Assembly: GCA_029747015.1 (NCBI GenBank)
Contig: JAKOGI010000052.1
Span: 154,001 to 218,000 of the forward strand
Direction: 5' to 3'
Length of the DNA: 64,000 bases
Source: Carnegiea gigantea
Taxonomy: Eukaryota > Streptophyta > Magnoliopsida > Caryophyllales > Cactaceae
Part shown: positions 45,373-54,817 of the stretch, in pieces
Layout: every line of letters starts with the position of its first letter
Numbering within the stretch: the stretch's first letter is position 1
The notes under the pieces: generated by a model
Seen by the model: only the letters and a program-made list of their open reading frames with translations
Database searches by the model: none
What the model was told of the DNA's origin: nothing
Program-made: the position numbers and the translations under genes

Positions 45373-46802
45373 TGTTAGCAGTTTTACTTAACCGCAAGTG
45401 CACGGCGTAGCTGTAGGTAGCAACCAGCAAGTACGGGTCGAATCCATTGGGAACTTGGTTTCAACTACTAGAACTAATTGGACTAACTCAAGCTAGGCGA
45501 TCAAGTCGTGGTTGGAAGCTAAACTACGAGAGATAGCGATAACTCAGGGTTTTAGTAAACAGCAGAATAAAAAGCACCTAGGTTGGAATTAATAACACGA
45601 ATACGCAGATGAATTAATTACTAACCCAATCAAGCATTCCCATGAATGTAATACGAATGGATAGATTGTCAATTTAGCCCATCTCCTCCCTCTCTCAAGG
45701 GTCGAAGACTAATTCCAGAACCAAAGTCGTCTATTTTCATGGGACTAAAGGTTGAAGGATTACGAGATCTACAATCTCAAATCCCAATTAAAGTTTGACT
45801 ATTTTCATGTCAATACCTTAATTGTGTACTAAGTCGCACTAGGTAAAGGTTTCGTCTCTCAACGCTCCCCTAAACCCCAATAAAAATGGACGAATACTCT
45901 TTCGAGCATTTCGTCGAGCATGTGGCGTGCAGAGTAGAATTCGCAATTACAAAACAAAGGGGGAGCAAGAATTGGGCTAGTTTACAATTCAATCATACAT
46001 ACTCGGCATTAATCCCAACCTAAGTTGAGGATTTAACCTACAATCATACTAAACGCAATAATCGCAACATTCAACCAAAGTGTCATGATGATTGAATTCT
46101 AAAACAAGAAGACAAGAGAGAGAAGAGATAAGAACGAGAACCTGGAATTAATTGAATGAAAATAATCTTCAATCCAAGAACAATTCTCAAGAACAAGAAT
46201 TAAACTAAAGTTAACCTAAGAATCGCCTAGACAGGATACTTAGAGAGAACTAAACGTAAACCAAGCGTAAAACTAAATGGAAAACTGACTGTCCCCCAAA
46301 ACAGCCCCGAAGGAGAGTTTAAGTCGCGTCGCGGAACGGGGGCGGCACGGTCGTGCCTCGGGGCACAGTGGAACCGTGCCAAAACACTGCCCGAAACACC
46401 CCGGTACGGCACAAATGGCACGGGAGTGCCACTTGGCACGGCCCAACCGTGCCACATGGCACGGTCGTGCCACGTGGCACGGCCAGGCCATGCCACTTGG
46501 CTGCCCGGCCAAGTGTGCCGGTTCCCGGGGGGTCAGCCGTACTTCGTGGGCCTGGTTCCGTGGGACTTCTGTGGGACGCTTTTCTGCAACTTTTCTCACC
46601 TTCTTGGCACTCCTTTCTTCTAAATATTGTTCATCTTTCCTTTTCTTCAATAAAGTTCTTGAAAATATCGAAAGATGTTATATGCATTAAAGGTATGCAA
46701 AAGGAAGCCGATTTGACCCTTCCTTGACACAATTTAACATGAAAACGGAGGAGGAAAAGGGTCAAATAGGGGCTAAAAATGGGACAAAATAGAGGTTCAT
46801 CA
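45373..46802 (-). repeat. 5' LTR of the nested Ty3-type element
   Basis: 1,430 bp, nearly identical to 39336-40738. It differs in length by an extra 9 bp near 45477 and an extra 18-bp palindromic unit (GAGTGCCACTTGGCACGG) near 46424-46441, which together account for the whole 27-bp length difference. Confidence 0.92.
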
Positions 46803-46807
46803 TAGCC

Positions 46808-47368
46808 CAATTCGAGTAGGAAATTTTTCATCCATATAATCTCCTTATACGTTTCTGCAGTTGTAATATATTCAGCCTCGGTGGTTGACAGGGCAACACA
46901 TTTTTGGACCTTAGATTGCCAAGATACTGCTCCCCCTGCAAAAGTAGTCAAATACCCAAAAGTTGATTTCCGAGAATCAATATCACCGGCTAAGTCAGCA
47001 TCTGTGTAACCCACTAACATGGGTTTTTCTTGACCAAAACACAAACATTTCTTTGTTGTTCCCCTAAGATATCGCAATATCCATTTCACCGCTGTCCAGT
47101 GTTCTTTTCCTGAATTAGTTAAGAACTGACTTACGACACTTACAGCGTAAGCAATATCAGGCCTAGTATATATCATAGCGTACATTAGGCTATCAACATT
47201 AGATGAATAGGGAACATTATTCATTTCTGCCTTTTCTTTCTTACTTGTTGGACTTTGCTTTGTACTTAGCTTGAAATCTCCAACAAGTGGTGTGCTAACT
47301 GGTTTGGCCTCATGCATGTTGAATCTTTCCAATAATTTTTCAACATAAGTCTCTTGGGATAGCCACAA
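46808..47368 (-). pseudogene. Copia RNase H, N-terminal part
   Basis: The minus reading from 47368 has the copia order after reverse transcriptase: SQETYVEKLLERFNMHEAKP, PYSSNVDSLMYAMIYTRPDI, HWTAVKWILRYLRGTTKKC, then RNase H motifs YTDADLAGD, WQSKVQKCVALSTTEAEY and KEIIWMKNFLLELGY. It is cut by the nested element at 46807/46808, so the reading beyond that enters LTR sequence. Two in-frame stops separate it from the reverse transcriptase frame at 47387. Confidence 0.9.
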
Positions 47369-47386
47369 TAACTTCTATGATCTATC

Positions 47387-48061
47387 TCAAGTTATCTTCA
47401 TCCCAAGGATATTTTTTGCTAATCCCAAATCTTTCATCGCAAATGATTTACTCAGCGCCTTCTTCAAAGCAGAAATTTTCTTTGGATCATGCCCAACAAT
47501 TAACATATCATCAACATATAGCAGCAATATGATGAAATTACCATCAGTATATTTCTTTACGAAGACACAATGGTTAGTGAGTGTCTTCTTAAAATCATGC
47601 TCAGGCATAAAGGAATCGAATTTCTTGTACCATTGCCTAGGTGCTTGTTTAAGGCCATAGAGATTCTTCTGAAGTCGGCATACCAAATTTTCTTTGCCTA
47701 CAACTTCAAAACCTTCAGGTTGTTCTATATATATTTCCTCCTCTAGGTCACCATGTAAAAATACTGTCTTTACATCAAGTTGTTCTATTTCCAAGTCTAG
47801 ACTGGCGGCTAGACCAAGGACAACTCGAATTGAAGACTTTTTCACAACATGAGAAAATATTTCTTCAAAATCTACTCCTTTCTTCTGATTGAACCCTTTC
47901 ACTACCAAGCGAGCTTTATACCTGGGTTTTGGATTATTCTCCTCATTCTTGAGTCTGTACACCCATTTCTTCTTTAAGACGTTTCTTTCCTTGGGCAATT
48001 CCACTAGATCATATGTATGATTCTCATGCAAGGATTTTATTTCTTCTTGCACAGCTTTCAC
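47387..48061 (-). pseudogene. Copia reverse transcriptase, 5'-truncated
   Basis: Contains KWVYRLKNEENN, YKARLVVKGFNQKKGVDFEE, LDVKTVFLHGDLEEEIYIEQ, CRLQKNLYGLKQAPRQWYKK and the catalytic YVDDMLIVG box. The style is Tork/Tnt1. The domain begins abruptly at 48061, eight bases from an inverted LTR fragment, so its N-terminus and everything upstream are lost. It ends in a stop at 47387 where family members continue. Confidence 0.9.
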
Positions 48062-48068
48062 TCATAAT

Positions 48069-48497
48069 TGTTAACGTTCCTTTCTTAATTGGTAGGAGTT
48101 ACAAAAATTAAAAAAAGAAGTAAAAACCAGATGAGAGAGAAATTAAGGAAAGAAATAAATGTGAAGGAATGAAAAAAACAAGAATTGCATACGGATGAAT
48201 AGTTCAGCATTTATTTTTAGTGAATGTTTTAACACTAATATTGCCGTAGGCATAAAACATTCTGCGGCAAGGAATTTTCATGGACTCTTATAAATAGAGG
48301 TATTAGTGATCTTTGCAAAACAATAAGCAGTAAATATAATCAAGTGAGAGAAATACTTGACATGAAAACCATCAAGAGTTGGTGATGGTATTCCACCAAC
48401 ATTAGGTGAGAGCTATCTTTCTGTGTGCCATCTGAGTGGGTGAGATATTGAGTGTATACCCTCTAAATTGTTTAGAGGAGATATATTTTGTAATCCT
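48069..48497 (+). repeat. Inverted partial copia LTR
   Basis: On the plus strand it starts TGTTAACGTTCCTTTC and follows the LTR to GATATATTTTGTAATCCT, 429 bp, then stops. It is in opposite orientation to the two other LTRs and abuts the 5' LTR (48501-49079), so the two form arms of a large inverted repeat with a loop of about 130 bp. Confidence 0.85.
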
Positions 48498-48500
48498 CTC

Positions 48501-49079
48501 TGTGCAATTAAGATAGGCAATACAAATAAATAAATATTGTAGATGAGGACACACGAATTTTAATGTGAAAAATCCTCCAAAATGAAGGTAAAAACCACGA
48601 GACTATCAGTCCAAATATACTTCTACTATTTTTATAGTAGGATTACAAAATATATCTCCTCTAAACAATTTAGAGGATATACACTCAATATCTCACCTAT
48701 TCGAATGACACACAGAAAGATAGCTCTCACCTAACGTTGGTGGAATACTGTCACCAATTCTTGATGGCTTTCATCTCAAGTGTTTCTCTGACTTGATTAT
48801 ATATTTGCTGCTTATTGTTTTGCAAAGATCACTAATCCATCTATTTATAAGAGTCCATGGAAATTCCTTGCAACAGAATGTTTTACGCCTAACACAATGT
48901 TAGCGTTAAAACATTCCCTAAAAATAAATGTTGAACTATTCCATCCGTTTGCAATTCTTCTTCTTTTCATTCCTTCACGTTTATTTCCTTTCTTAATTTC
49001 TCTCTCATCCGTTTTTTACTGTTTTTTATATTTTTGTAACTCCTACCAATTAGGGAAGGAACGTTAGCACTTTTGCAGT
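48501..49079 (-). repeat. 5' LTR of the copia element
   Basis: On the minus strand it runs TGCTAACGTTCCTTCC to TTGCACA, matching 38489-39059 with more differences than the nested pair show. It lacks the primer-binding site normally found next to it, because an inverted LTR fragment follows instead. Confidence 0.88.
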
Positions 49080-50065
49080 TGCTAAATTTATCTTGTATTT
49101 CTTGATTTTCTTATGGAAGTTCCATCCAATGCATACATGCTCAACTCAGGTGCAAGTTCATGCTTGAGGGTGTGCCATGATCTGCATTGAGCTAGTTTAC
49201 ACTACGTTTCTCATCTTAATTAGCTCAAAGATGTTAATGCATTTGCATGTTAATACATTTAATGACTGTTGATCAAATGGCAATATCTACTGACTTTGGC
49301 CCCCATTATCTTGCCAGCCTGCCATAACTTTCTGAAATTGTAGTGAACTTTGTTCTCACTTGGACTTGATTTTGGCAACTCGAAAAGAAAATATTAGGCT
49401 GATAGTTGCTTATTAATGAAATATCTTAACATTGTAAAATTTATGGGTTTTGAAGAAGTTAAATCTAGATGTTGTCATGATATGTTCATTCCTTGGTAAA
49501 ACCAAATTAACTATGATTGCTAATTAGAAGAATGGATGACGCAGTAAAGCTGAAACACTTAATTGTTTGATTCAGGTTTGCACTGAAGTGTGGAAGACCT
49601 TTCCTTTAACGCGGTTGAAACAATGCAGCTGAAAGTCGAAGAAGGGGGATTATACTAATAGGCAATGGCGATGATAATGCAGGGCCAGTTTGTGCTAGCT
49701 TATTGCGATCATGTTGGTGCCAGTGTGATGTGGTTAAGCGCTGATCATCGTCCTTTGAGAAAGGAGGGTAAACTACTATGATAATGTTGGGCCAGCTTAT
49801 TAGTAATGGCTATGATGTGAGCATGCTAGCAAGGAAAAAGATTTATGGTGAAGGCTTGGTGTGGGTAGTGGAAGGTTTGCTGGAGAGTTTCACAAAGGGA
49901 TTGTTGGCAATGATACAAATGCATTTGATATTGATGGCGGTAGTGGTATTAGTGGTGGTCTCCTAGCGGCTCACCAAGAATAAGGCTTTTGATGGTGGCT
50001 ATATCAATGAATCACAGGGAATTTAAAGGATTATGTTGGTAATGATGAATTAATTCAGGGTTTGG
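49080..50065. other. 3' flank of the 50-kb proline-rich gene
   Basis: No independent gene. 49560-49770 aligns with 34080-34330, so it is part of the duplicated segment. The open frame 49778-49966 (Val/Leu-rich) is a by-product. Confidence 0.5.
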
Positions 50066-51708
50066 TTAAGTGAGGATGAGCTTTGATGGTCTTGACTCTA
50101 AGGTTGGTGTTGTTGGTGCTAAGGATAGAGACAATGGTGTAGGATTCGCTGGTTGAATAGAAGTATCCATGGGTGGGGAAGGATTGGTTATAGGTGGTGA
50201 AGATAAAGGGATGGGTGTTGGTGGTGGCAATGAAGGGATTGGTGTTGGTGGTGGAAGGATTGGTGCTGACGGTGGTGAGAATATTGGTGTTGGAGGTGGA
50301 AGGATTGGCATTAGAGGTGGTGAGAATATCGGTGCTGGAGGGGGAATGATTGATGTTGGTAGTGGAAGGACTGGCACTGATGATGGAAGAAATGGCATTA
50401 GTGGTGGTGACAATATCGGTATTGGAGGGGGAAGGATTGGTGTTGGTGGTGGAAGGATTGGCACTGGTGGTAGTAAGAATGTTGGTGTTGGAGGTGGAAG
50501 GATTGGTGTTGGTGGTGAGAATATTGGTGTCGGCGGTGGAAGGACCGGCACTAGTAGTGGTGAGAATATCGGTGTTGGTGGTGGAAGGATTGGTGCTTGT
50601 GGTGGTGAAAATATTGGCGTTGGCGGTGGAAGGACGGGTATTGGTGGTGGTGAGAATATAGGTGTTGGAGGTGGAAAGACTGGCGCTGGTGGTGGTGAGA
50701 ATATTGGTGTTGGAGGTGGAAGCATAGGTGTTGGCGGTGGTGAAGATATAGGTGTTGGAGGTGGAAGGATCGGTGTTGGCGGTGGTGAAAATATAGGTGT
50801 TGGAGGTGGAAGAGCCGGTGTTGGTGGTGGTGAGAATATTGGTGTGGGTGGGGGTGAGGCAGCTGGTGGTGGAAGGATAGGTGTGGGTGGCGGTGATAAA
50901 GGAATTGGTGTTGGTGGTGGCGATGCTAAGGGAGGAGAAAGAATGAGAGTTGGTGGTGGTGATGCAGAGATTGGAGGTGGTGTACTGGGGACCAAAGGTG
51001 GTGGTGTTGTTGATATGATTGGAGCGACTGGTGGTGATAACAATGGTGGAGGTGGTGAAGCCAGTGCCGGAGAAGGGGGTGGCAAATTTGGTGGTGGTGG
51101 GGAGGCTACTACTATTGGGGGTGGTGGTGCAGGCGAACGTACCACCGGGGGTGGTGGTGCAGGTGGAGATACTACCGGGGGTGGTGGTGGTAGTGATGAT
51201 GTGGGAGGTGAAGCCACCGGAGGCGGCGGCGAGGGCACTAATTGTGGCGACGGAACCATTGGGGATGGCAAGGGAGGAGTTAAAATTGGAGGGGGTGGAG
51301 ATGGTACCAAGGGCGGTGGCATCACAGTTGGTGGAGACGGTACAACAGGTGGCAATGGTGATGGTGCAACTGGGGGTAAAGGTGTCGGCCTTGGGGCAGG
51401 CAAAAACGGATCATCGGGAGATGACCGTTGGAAGGGCCACTGCCCACGTGTACCAAGTAAATACTGATACAAGGGATCACAATTAGACTCGCCTCTGGCT
51501 CCACCAGCCCCTCCTCCCTTGCTTCCTCCACCATTGCCACCGCGCCGTAGCGGATGACTTCCTCGACCGCCTTTTCTACTTCTAGTGGTTGGTTTTTCTT
51601 GTTTACTTTACCGCTGTGTCTAGTACTCTTATGTGGTCTGGCTTCTATGACTGATGAACTTATCAGAAGTGCTGCTACAAGTATCAGCATGAATGTTTTG
51701 CCCTTCAT
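50066..51708 (-). CDS. Secreted proline-rich (HRGP-like) protein, frameshifted copy
   Basis: The ATG at 51708 opens MKGKTFMLILVAALLISSSV, a signal peptide with likely cleavage after IEA, then a basic Lys/Arg/Ser segment. This frame leads away from the family pattern. The frame that reads the family signature is open from 51607 down to 50066 without an ATG: a Gly/Arg-rich spacer, SNCDPLYQYLLGTRGQWPF, then SPDDPFLPAP and about 440 residues of PPPTPIFSPPP-type repeats ending SKLILT. A single net one-base gain (or two-base loss), most likely in the A-rich run at about 51588-51600, would account for it; sequencing error and true mutation cannot be told apart here. One family Cys is Arg (GTRG against GACG in the 54.8-kb gene). 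An intact product would be a secreted cell-wall-type Hyp-rich protein. The Gly-rich plus-strand reading at 50169-51467 is its shadow. Confidence 0.72.
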
Positions 51709-53752
51709 TTTTTTTGGTTTACTACTATGCTCGGTGATCATTGTCCTATTTATTTGGTAAAATGTGGTCCATCCCTATTATTGTGAAGATGCCTATGTAC
51801 TCTGAACAACCATATCGTCTGTAAATTTGACTATTTGCAAGCCATTGAAAGATAGACTTGAAGATAGCAAAACCAAAAAAAAAAAGGGATGGGTTTCCCG
51901 TTGCAATTGCAAGCGTCGCTATTGATTCCATGCCGAAGCATTTAATTTGGTTGCAGTATGAGAGATTACAGGGCAGTGGGAAATAAAGTATTGTTATGGG
52001 AAGTGTAAATTTGCGTGCCATTTCCTCTTGTGAAACTATTACTACTACATAATTGCAACCCAAAAACAAATATATGTAAATTGTTATAGAAATATAATGT
52101 TTATGGTAAATATGGGTTCGTTGTATTACTTCTTAAAAATCTTGTAAAATTTGCGTCTTTGTTTAAGTAGTAATTTGACCTTCAATTAAGCATGTGATTT
52201 GTGTGATACACTATTCACGAGAATGTGTAGTAGCATCTCTCTTGTGGGGAACTCGATATGATGGTGGATGTAAAGGACTATAAGATTAGTTTAACCCGTA
52301 AATATAATTTGGGATCACGTTGATTGTTTAATTGTAAATGTTTAATCGAGAATTTGCTAGCAAAAAAAAAGTGAATGTGATATAGAAAAGAATCTTTATT
52401 CGCCAATCTAGTTCAATTATAACTATTCAGCTGACAATTTCTTGTACTTGAGAATACATTGCAAAGAAATACATAAATAAATATATTGAAGAAAGGAATC
52501 TTCATTTGCTCATTCATTTGGAAGTAGTTTATTTTACTATATGCAAGAAATCTAGACCCAGACTAGCTTTTCTAATTTGGATTGGCCATGTGCCCATGCA
52601 CATTCTGTAAACAAAGTTACTTAATTGGCTAAAATCGAAATTTTATTTCTGTTGTCACGAATTCATTCGAATGTATGAACGATCATAAAAGATCATTTCT
52701 GGCCTCTCATTGCTTGCTTAGAAGAAGAAGATTGAAAGATAAGGGTAAGTGAGCAGTTTTTAGAGAGAATGAAGTTGGTGGTTTCTCAATGTCGGTTAAT
52801 CGCTGATTTTTTTAAGGGCAAGCTTTGCGTTTTACGTTTGTGTTTAGAATAAACTTAATACATCTTTATCATATTACCTATAAAGTATAGGATTCTTATT
52901 GTTTGTATAGAAATTAAGGGTAATCATAAGAAAATTATTCAGTGAGATCATCTTATTTGAACATATTATGAGGTTTGAAATAAAAATACTAGTCCAATAA
53001 TAAGTTAAGCTGCACTTATGAATAGACTTGCTGCAAATTTTATGGAGGTGACACAAAGTAAGGCTTTATGTAATTAAAAACAATTCAAAAATGATTTAGC
53101 ATGAAAGTATAAAACATGATACCAAATAAAAGAAGGATATGGAAAAATATCATTATTAAAAAGTTACCAAAAAAATTATTTAAAAAATTCTTAAATAGAT
53201 GGGACAAAAAAGGGTGAAAATCAAGAAGAAAAAAAAAAGGAGAAATTTTGAGAACAAAAAATATTTACTATTTACAATACAAACTATGACAACCACCATA
53301 ATGAAACAAATTATATACATATATATATATACGTGTTATAATTTGATCTCTACCATTCAACTTTTTTACTTTAAATTAATTAAAAATTATTCAACGAATA
53401 TCAGAAAAATATTTGTCAATTTGAATAAAAGTAATAAAGTAAAGTTTTGTTCCTTTTTTCTATAATTAATAACTGTCTCTAAGGAATAATGCATCCATAC
53501 TATAGTTTTGGATCATTTTTCATGCCCAAAAAACATAAAATTTTCGACTTTTAAATTCAAGCATTCTCTAAACCCAGCTAAAGCAAAGCCTGAAAAATTC
53601 CTAGCACTCATTCATAGCCTAAGGTAAAGTTCACTTACGCATGAATACTTAGATACGTGGAAACTTATTTAAATTAAATAAATGGATAATTAAACACTGC
53701 ATTCATTTGATTTTCAGATACTCATTTCTAATATTAATCCGCAGCTTACTGA
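51709..53752. other. Intergenic between the proline-rich genes
   Basis: Up to about 52060 this matches 36990-37330 (duplicated 5' flank). The rest is AT-rich with no gene; a short TA run is at about 53314-53330. Confidence 0.45.
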
Positions 53753-54817
53753 TTAGGAAGGAAATGGCGGAAATAGAGGAAATGGTGGAAACGGTGGAAA
53801 TGGCGGGAAGGGCTCCTCATCCGGCAAACCAGGAGCCGCCCAAAACGGCGGAACTTCCTCTTCCGGCGGCGGAAGCAGCGGAGAGAACAGCGGACCCGGC
53901 TGCTGCGGCGCATTGAACTCATTTCCGCCGCCACTGGGGGGAGATTCCCACGGCCACCTTATGGGAGGAAAAGGCCACTCAAATGGCGGCCGGTCGGCAT
54001 CTCCGACCCCTCGCGACGGTGACGGCGGTGTTTCCAGCGGCGTCCATGGCGGAAATATAATCACCGGCGGAAATGGGGGGAATTCGAACAGCGGTGGCGG
54101 GGGGGATGAAATTGCTGGTGGGGTAGACGGCGGGAGCTGCGACAGCGGTGGAGGAGATGGGACTAGTGGTGGTGGCGTCAGCGGCGGGAGTTGAAACACC
54201 GGCGGAGGAGGAAGGATGACGGGGGCTGGCGGCGGCGAAGGGACTAGCGGTGGTGGGATAATTACAGGCGGTGGCAAAGGCGGCGGCTGCGGAGGTGGAA
54301 GTGTAGGCGGCTGAGGAGGTGGTAGTGCTGGTGGTGGCAGAGCAGGCGGTGGCGGGAGCACCGGTGGAGGTAGAACGGGAGGCGGTGGCAGAGTTAGGAT
54401 GACAGGTGGAGGAGGAGGGAGAAACAGTGGCGGTGGTGGTAGAGGAGGAGGAGGAGGAGGAGGTGGTGGTGATGGTGGAGGTGGAGGTGGAGGAGGTGGT
54501 GGTGGTGGTGGAGGTGTAGGGAGAAAAGGGTTATCAGGAGAAGGGAATAAAGGGAAAGGCCAAGTGCCACAAGCGCCAAACAAAAAGTGAAAAAAAGGGT
54601 CACAATTAGGATTTGGATTTGGATTTGGATTTGGATTTGGATTTGATCGTCTTCTTCTTCCTCTGCTTTTGCTTCTTGATCTTTGGCTTCTAAGATGACT
54701 TCTTGATGATGATGATGATGATGATGATTTCTCGCCATTTTCAGCTTCTATGATTGCTTGAGCAATCAAAACTAAGCTCAATGTGATGATAATTATCAGC
54801 ATGTAGTTCGATTTCAT
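53753..54817 (-). CDS. Secreted proline-rich (HRGP-like) protein, intact copy (354 aa)
   Basis: The first ATG is at 54817. Residues 1 to about 24 are a signal peptide (MKSNYMLIIIITLSLVLIAQ). Then a Ser run, an Arg/Ser-rich basic stretch (SRSKSRGRRRR), and an Asn-Pro dipeptide repeat encoded by a plus-strand GGATTT hexamer array at about 54611-54645. The signature NCDPFFHFLFGACGTWPF then SPDNPFLPTP follows, with two Cys that could pair. Next are poly-Pro blocks (PPPPPPP, PPPLPPPP, VILPPPP) and a C-terminal part different from its relatives: PFEWPFPPIRWPWESPPSGG, an acidic PPPEEEVPPFW and PFPPFPPFPPF. It lacks the SPPPP-YYYK repeats of classical extensins, so it is better called proline-rich/chimeric HRGP. 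Location is probably the wall. Relatives at 50-51.7 and 34-37 kb are damaged; this is the only copy with one unbroken frame. Confidence 0.85.
   Translation of the reverse strand: MKSNYMLIIIITLSLVLIAQAIIEAENGEKSSSSSSSSRSHLRSQRSRSKSRGRRRRSNPNPNPNPNPNPNCDPFFHFLFGACGTWPFPLFPSPDNPFLPTPPPPPPPPPPPPPPSPPPPPPPPPLPPPPLFLPPPPPVILTLPPPPVLPPPVLPPPPALPPPALPPPQPPTLPPPQPPPLPPPVIIPPPLVPSPPPAPVILPPPPVFQLPPLTPPPLVPSPPPLSQLPPSTPPAISSPPPPLFEFPPFPPVIIFPPWTPLETPPSPSRGVGDADRPPFEWPFPPIRWPWESPPSGGGNEFNAPQQPGPLFSPLLPPPEEEVPPFWAAPGLPDEEPFPPFPPFPPFPLFPPFPS

Larger units (their letters stand above)
39336..46802 (-). mobile_element. Complete nested Ty3-type LTR element, gag-protease only (TR-GAG-like)
   Basis: LTRs 39336-40738 (1,403 bp) and 45373-46802 (1,430 bp), each TG...CA on the minus strand, flanked by a perfect 5-bp target duplication TAGCC (39331-39335 and 46803-46807). 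Minus-strand order: 5' LTR, primer-binding site for tRNA-Asp, degenerate gag with a CCHC knuckle, aspartic protease, about 2 kb of non-coding DNA, purine tract AGCATGGGGGTG, 3' LTR. No reverse transcriptase, RNase H or integrase is present in the 4,634-bp interior. The tRNA-Asp primer site and gag style point to the Athila/Tat branch. By hand count the LTRs differ by about 31 substitutions plus indels of 18 and 9 bp, about 2.2 percent, so the insertion is fairly young. Confidence 0.92.
38489..49079 (-). mobile_element. Rearranged Ty1-copia retrotransposon (Tork/Tnt1-like), host of a nested element
   Basis: Minus-strand element bounded by LTRs at 38489-39059 and 48501-49079, with near-matching flanking 5-mers CTCTT (38484-38488) and CTTTT (49080-49084). 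From high to low coordinates it contains an inverted partial LTR (48069-48497), reverse transcriptase (48061-47387), RNase H (47368 to about 46808), the nested Ty3-type element, the end of RNase H (39335-39078), a purine tract (minus strand AGGAAGGGGGAGAA, just before the LTR) and the 3' LTR. Primer-binding site, gag, protease and integrase are missing. It cannot be autonomous. Confidence 0.88.

Noticed and set aside
50169..51467. 432-codon Gly-rich plus-strand open frame resembling a glycine-rich protein
   Set aside because: Exact antisense of the proline-rich frame (CCN codons read as GGN); no signal peptide, and paralogues preserve the minus-strand signature instead.
53913..54590. Gly-rich plus-strand open frames opposite the intact proline-rich gene
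   Set aside because: Same antisense effect; the minus frame has an ATG, signal peptide and family motif.
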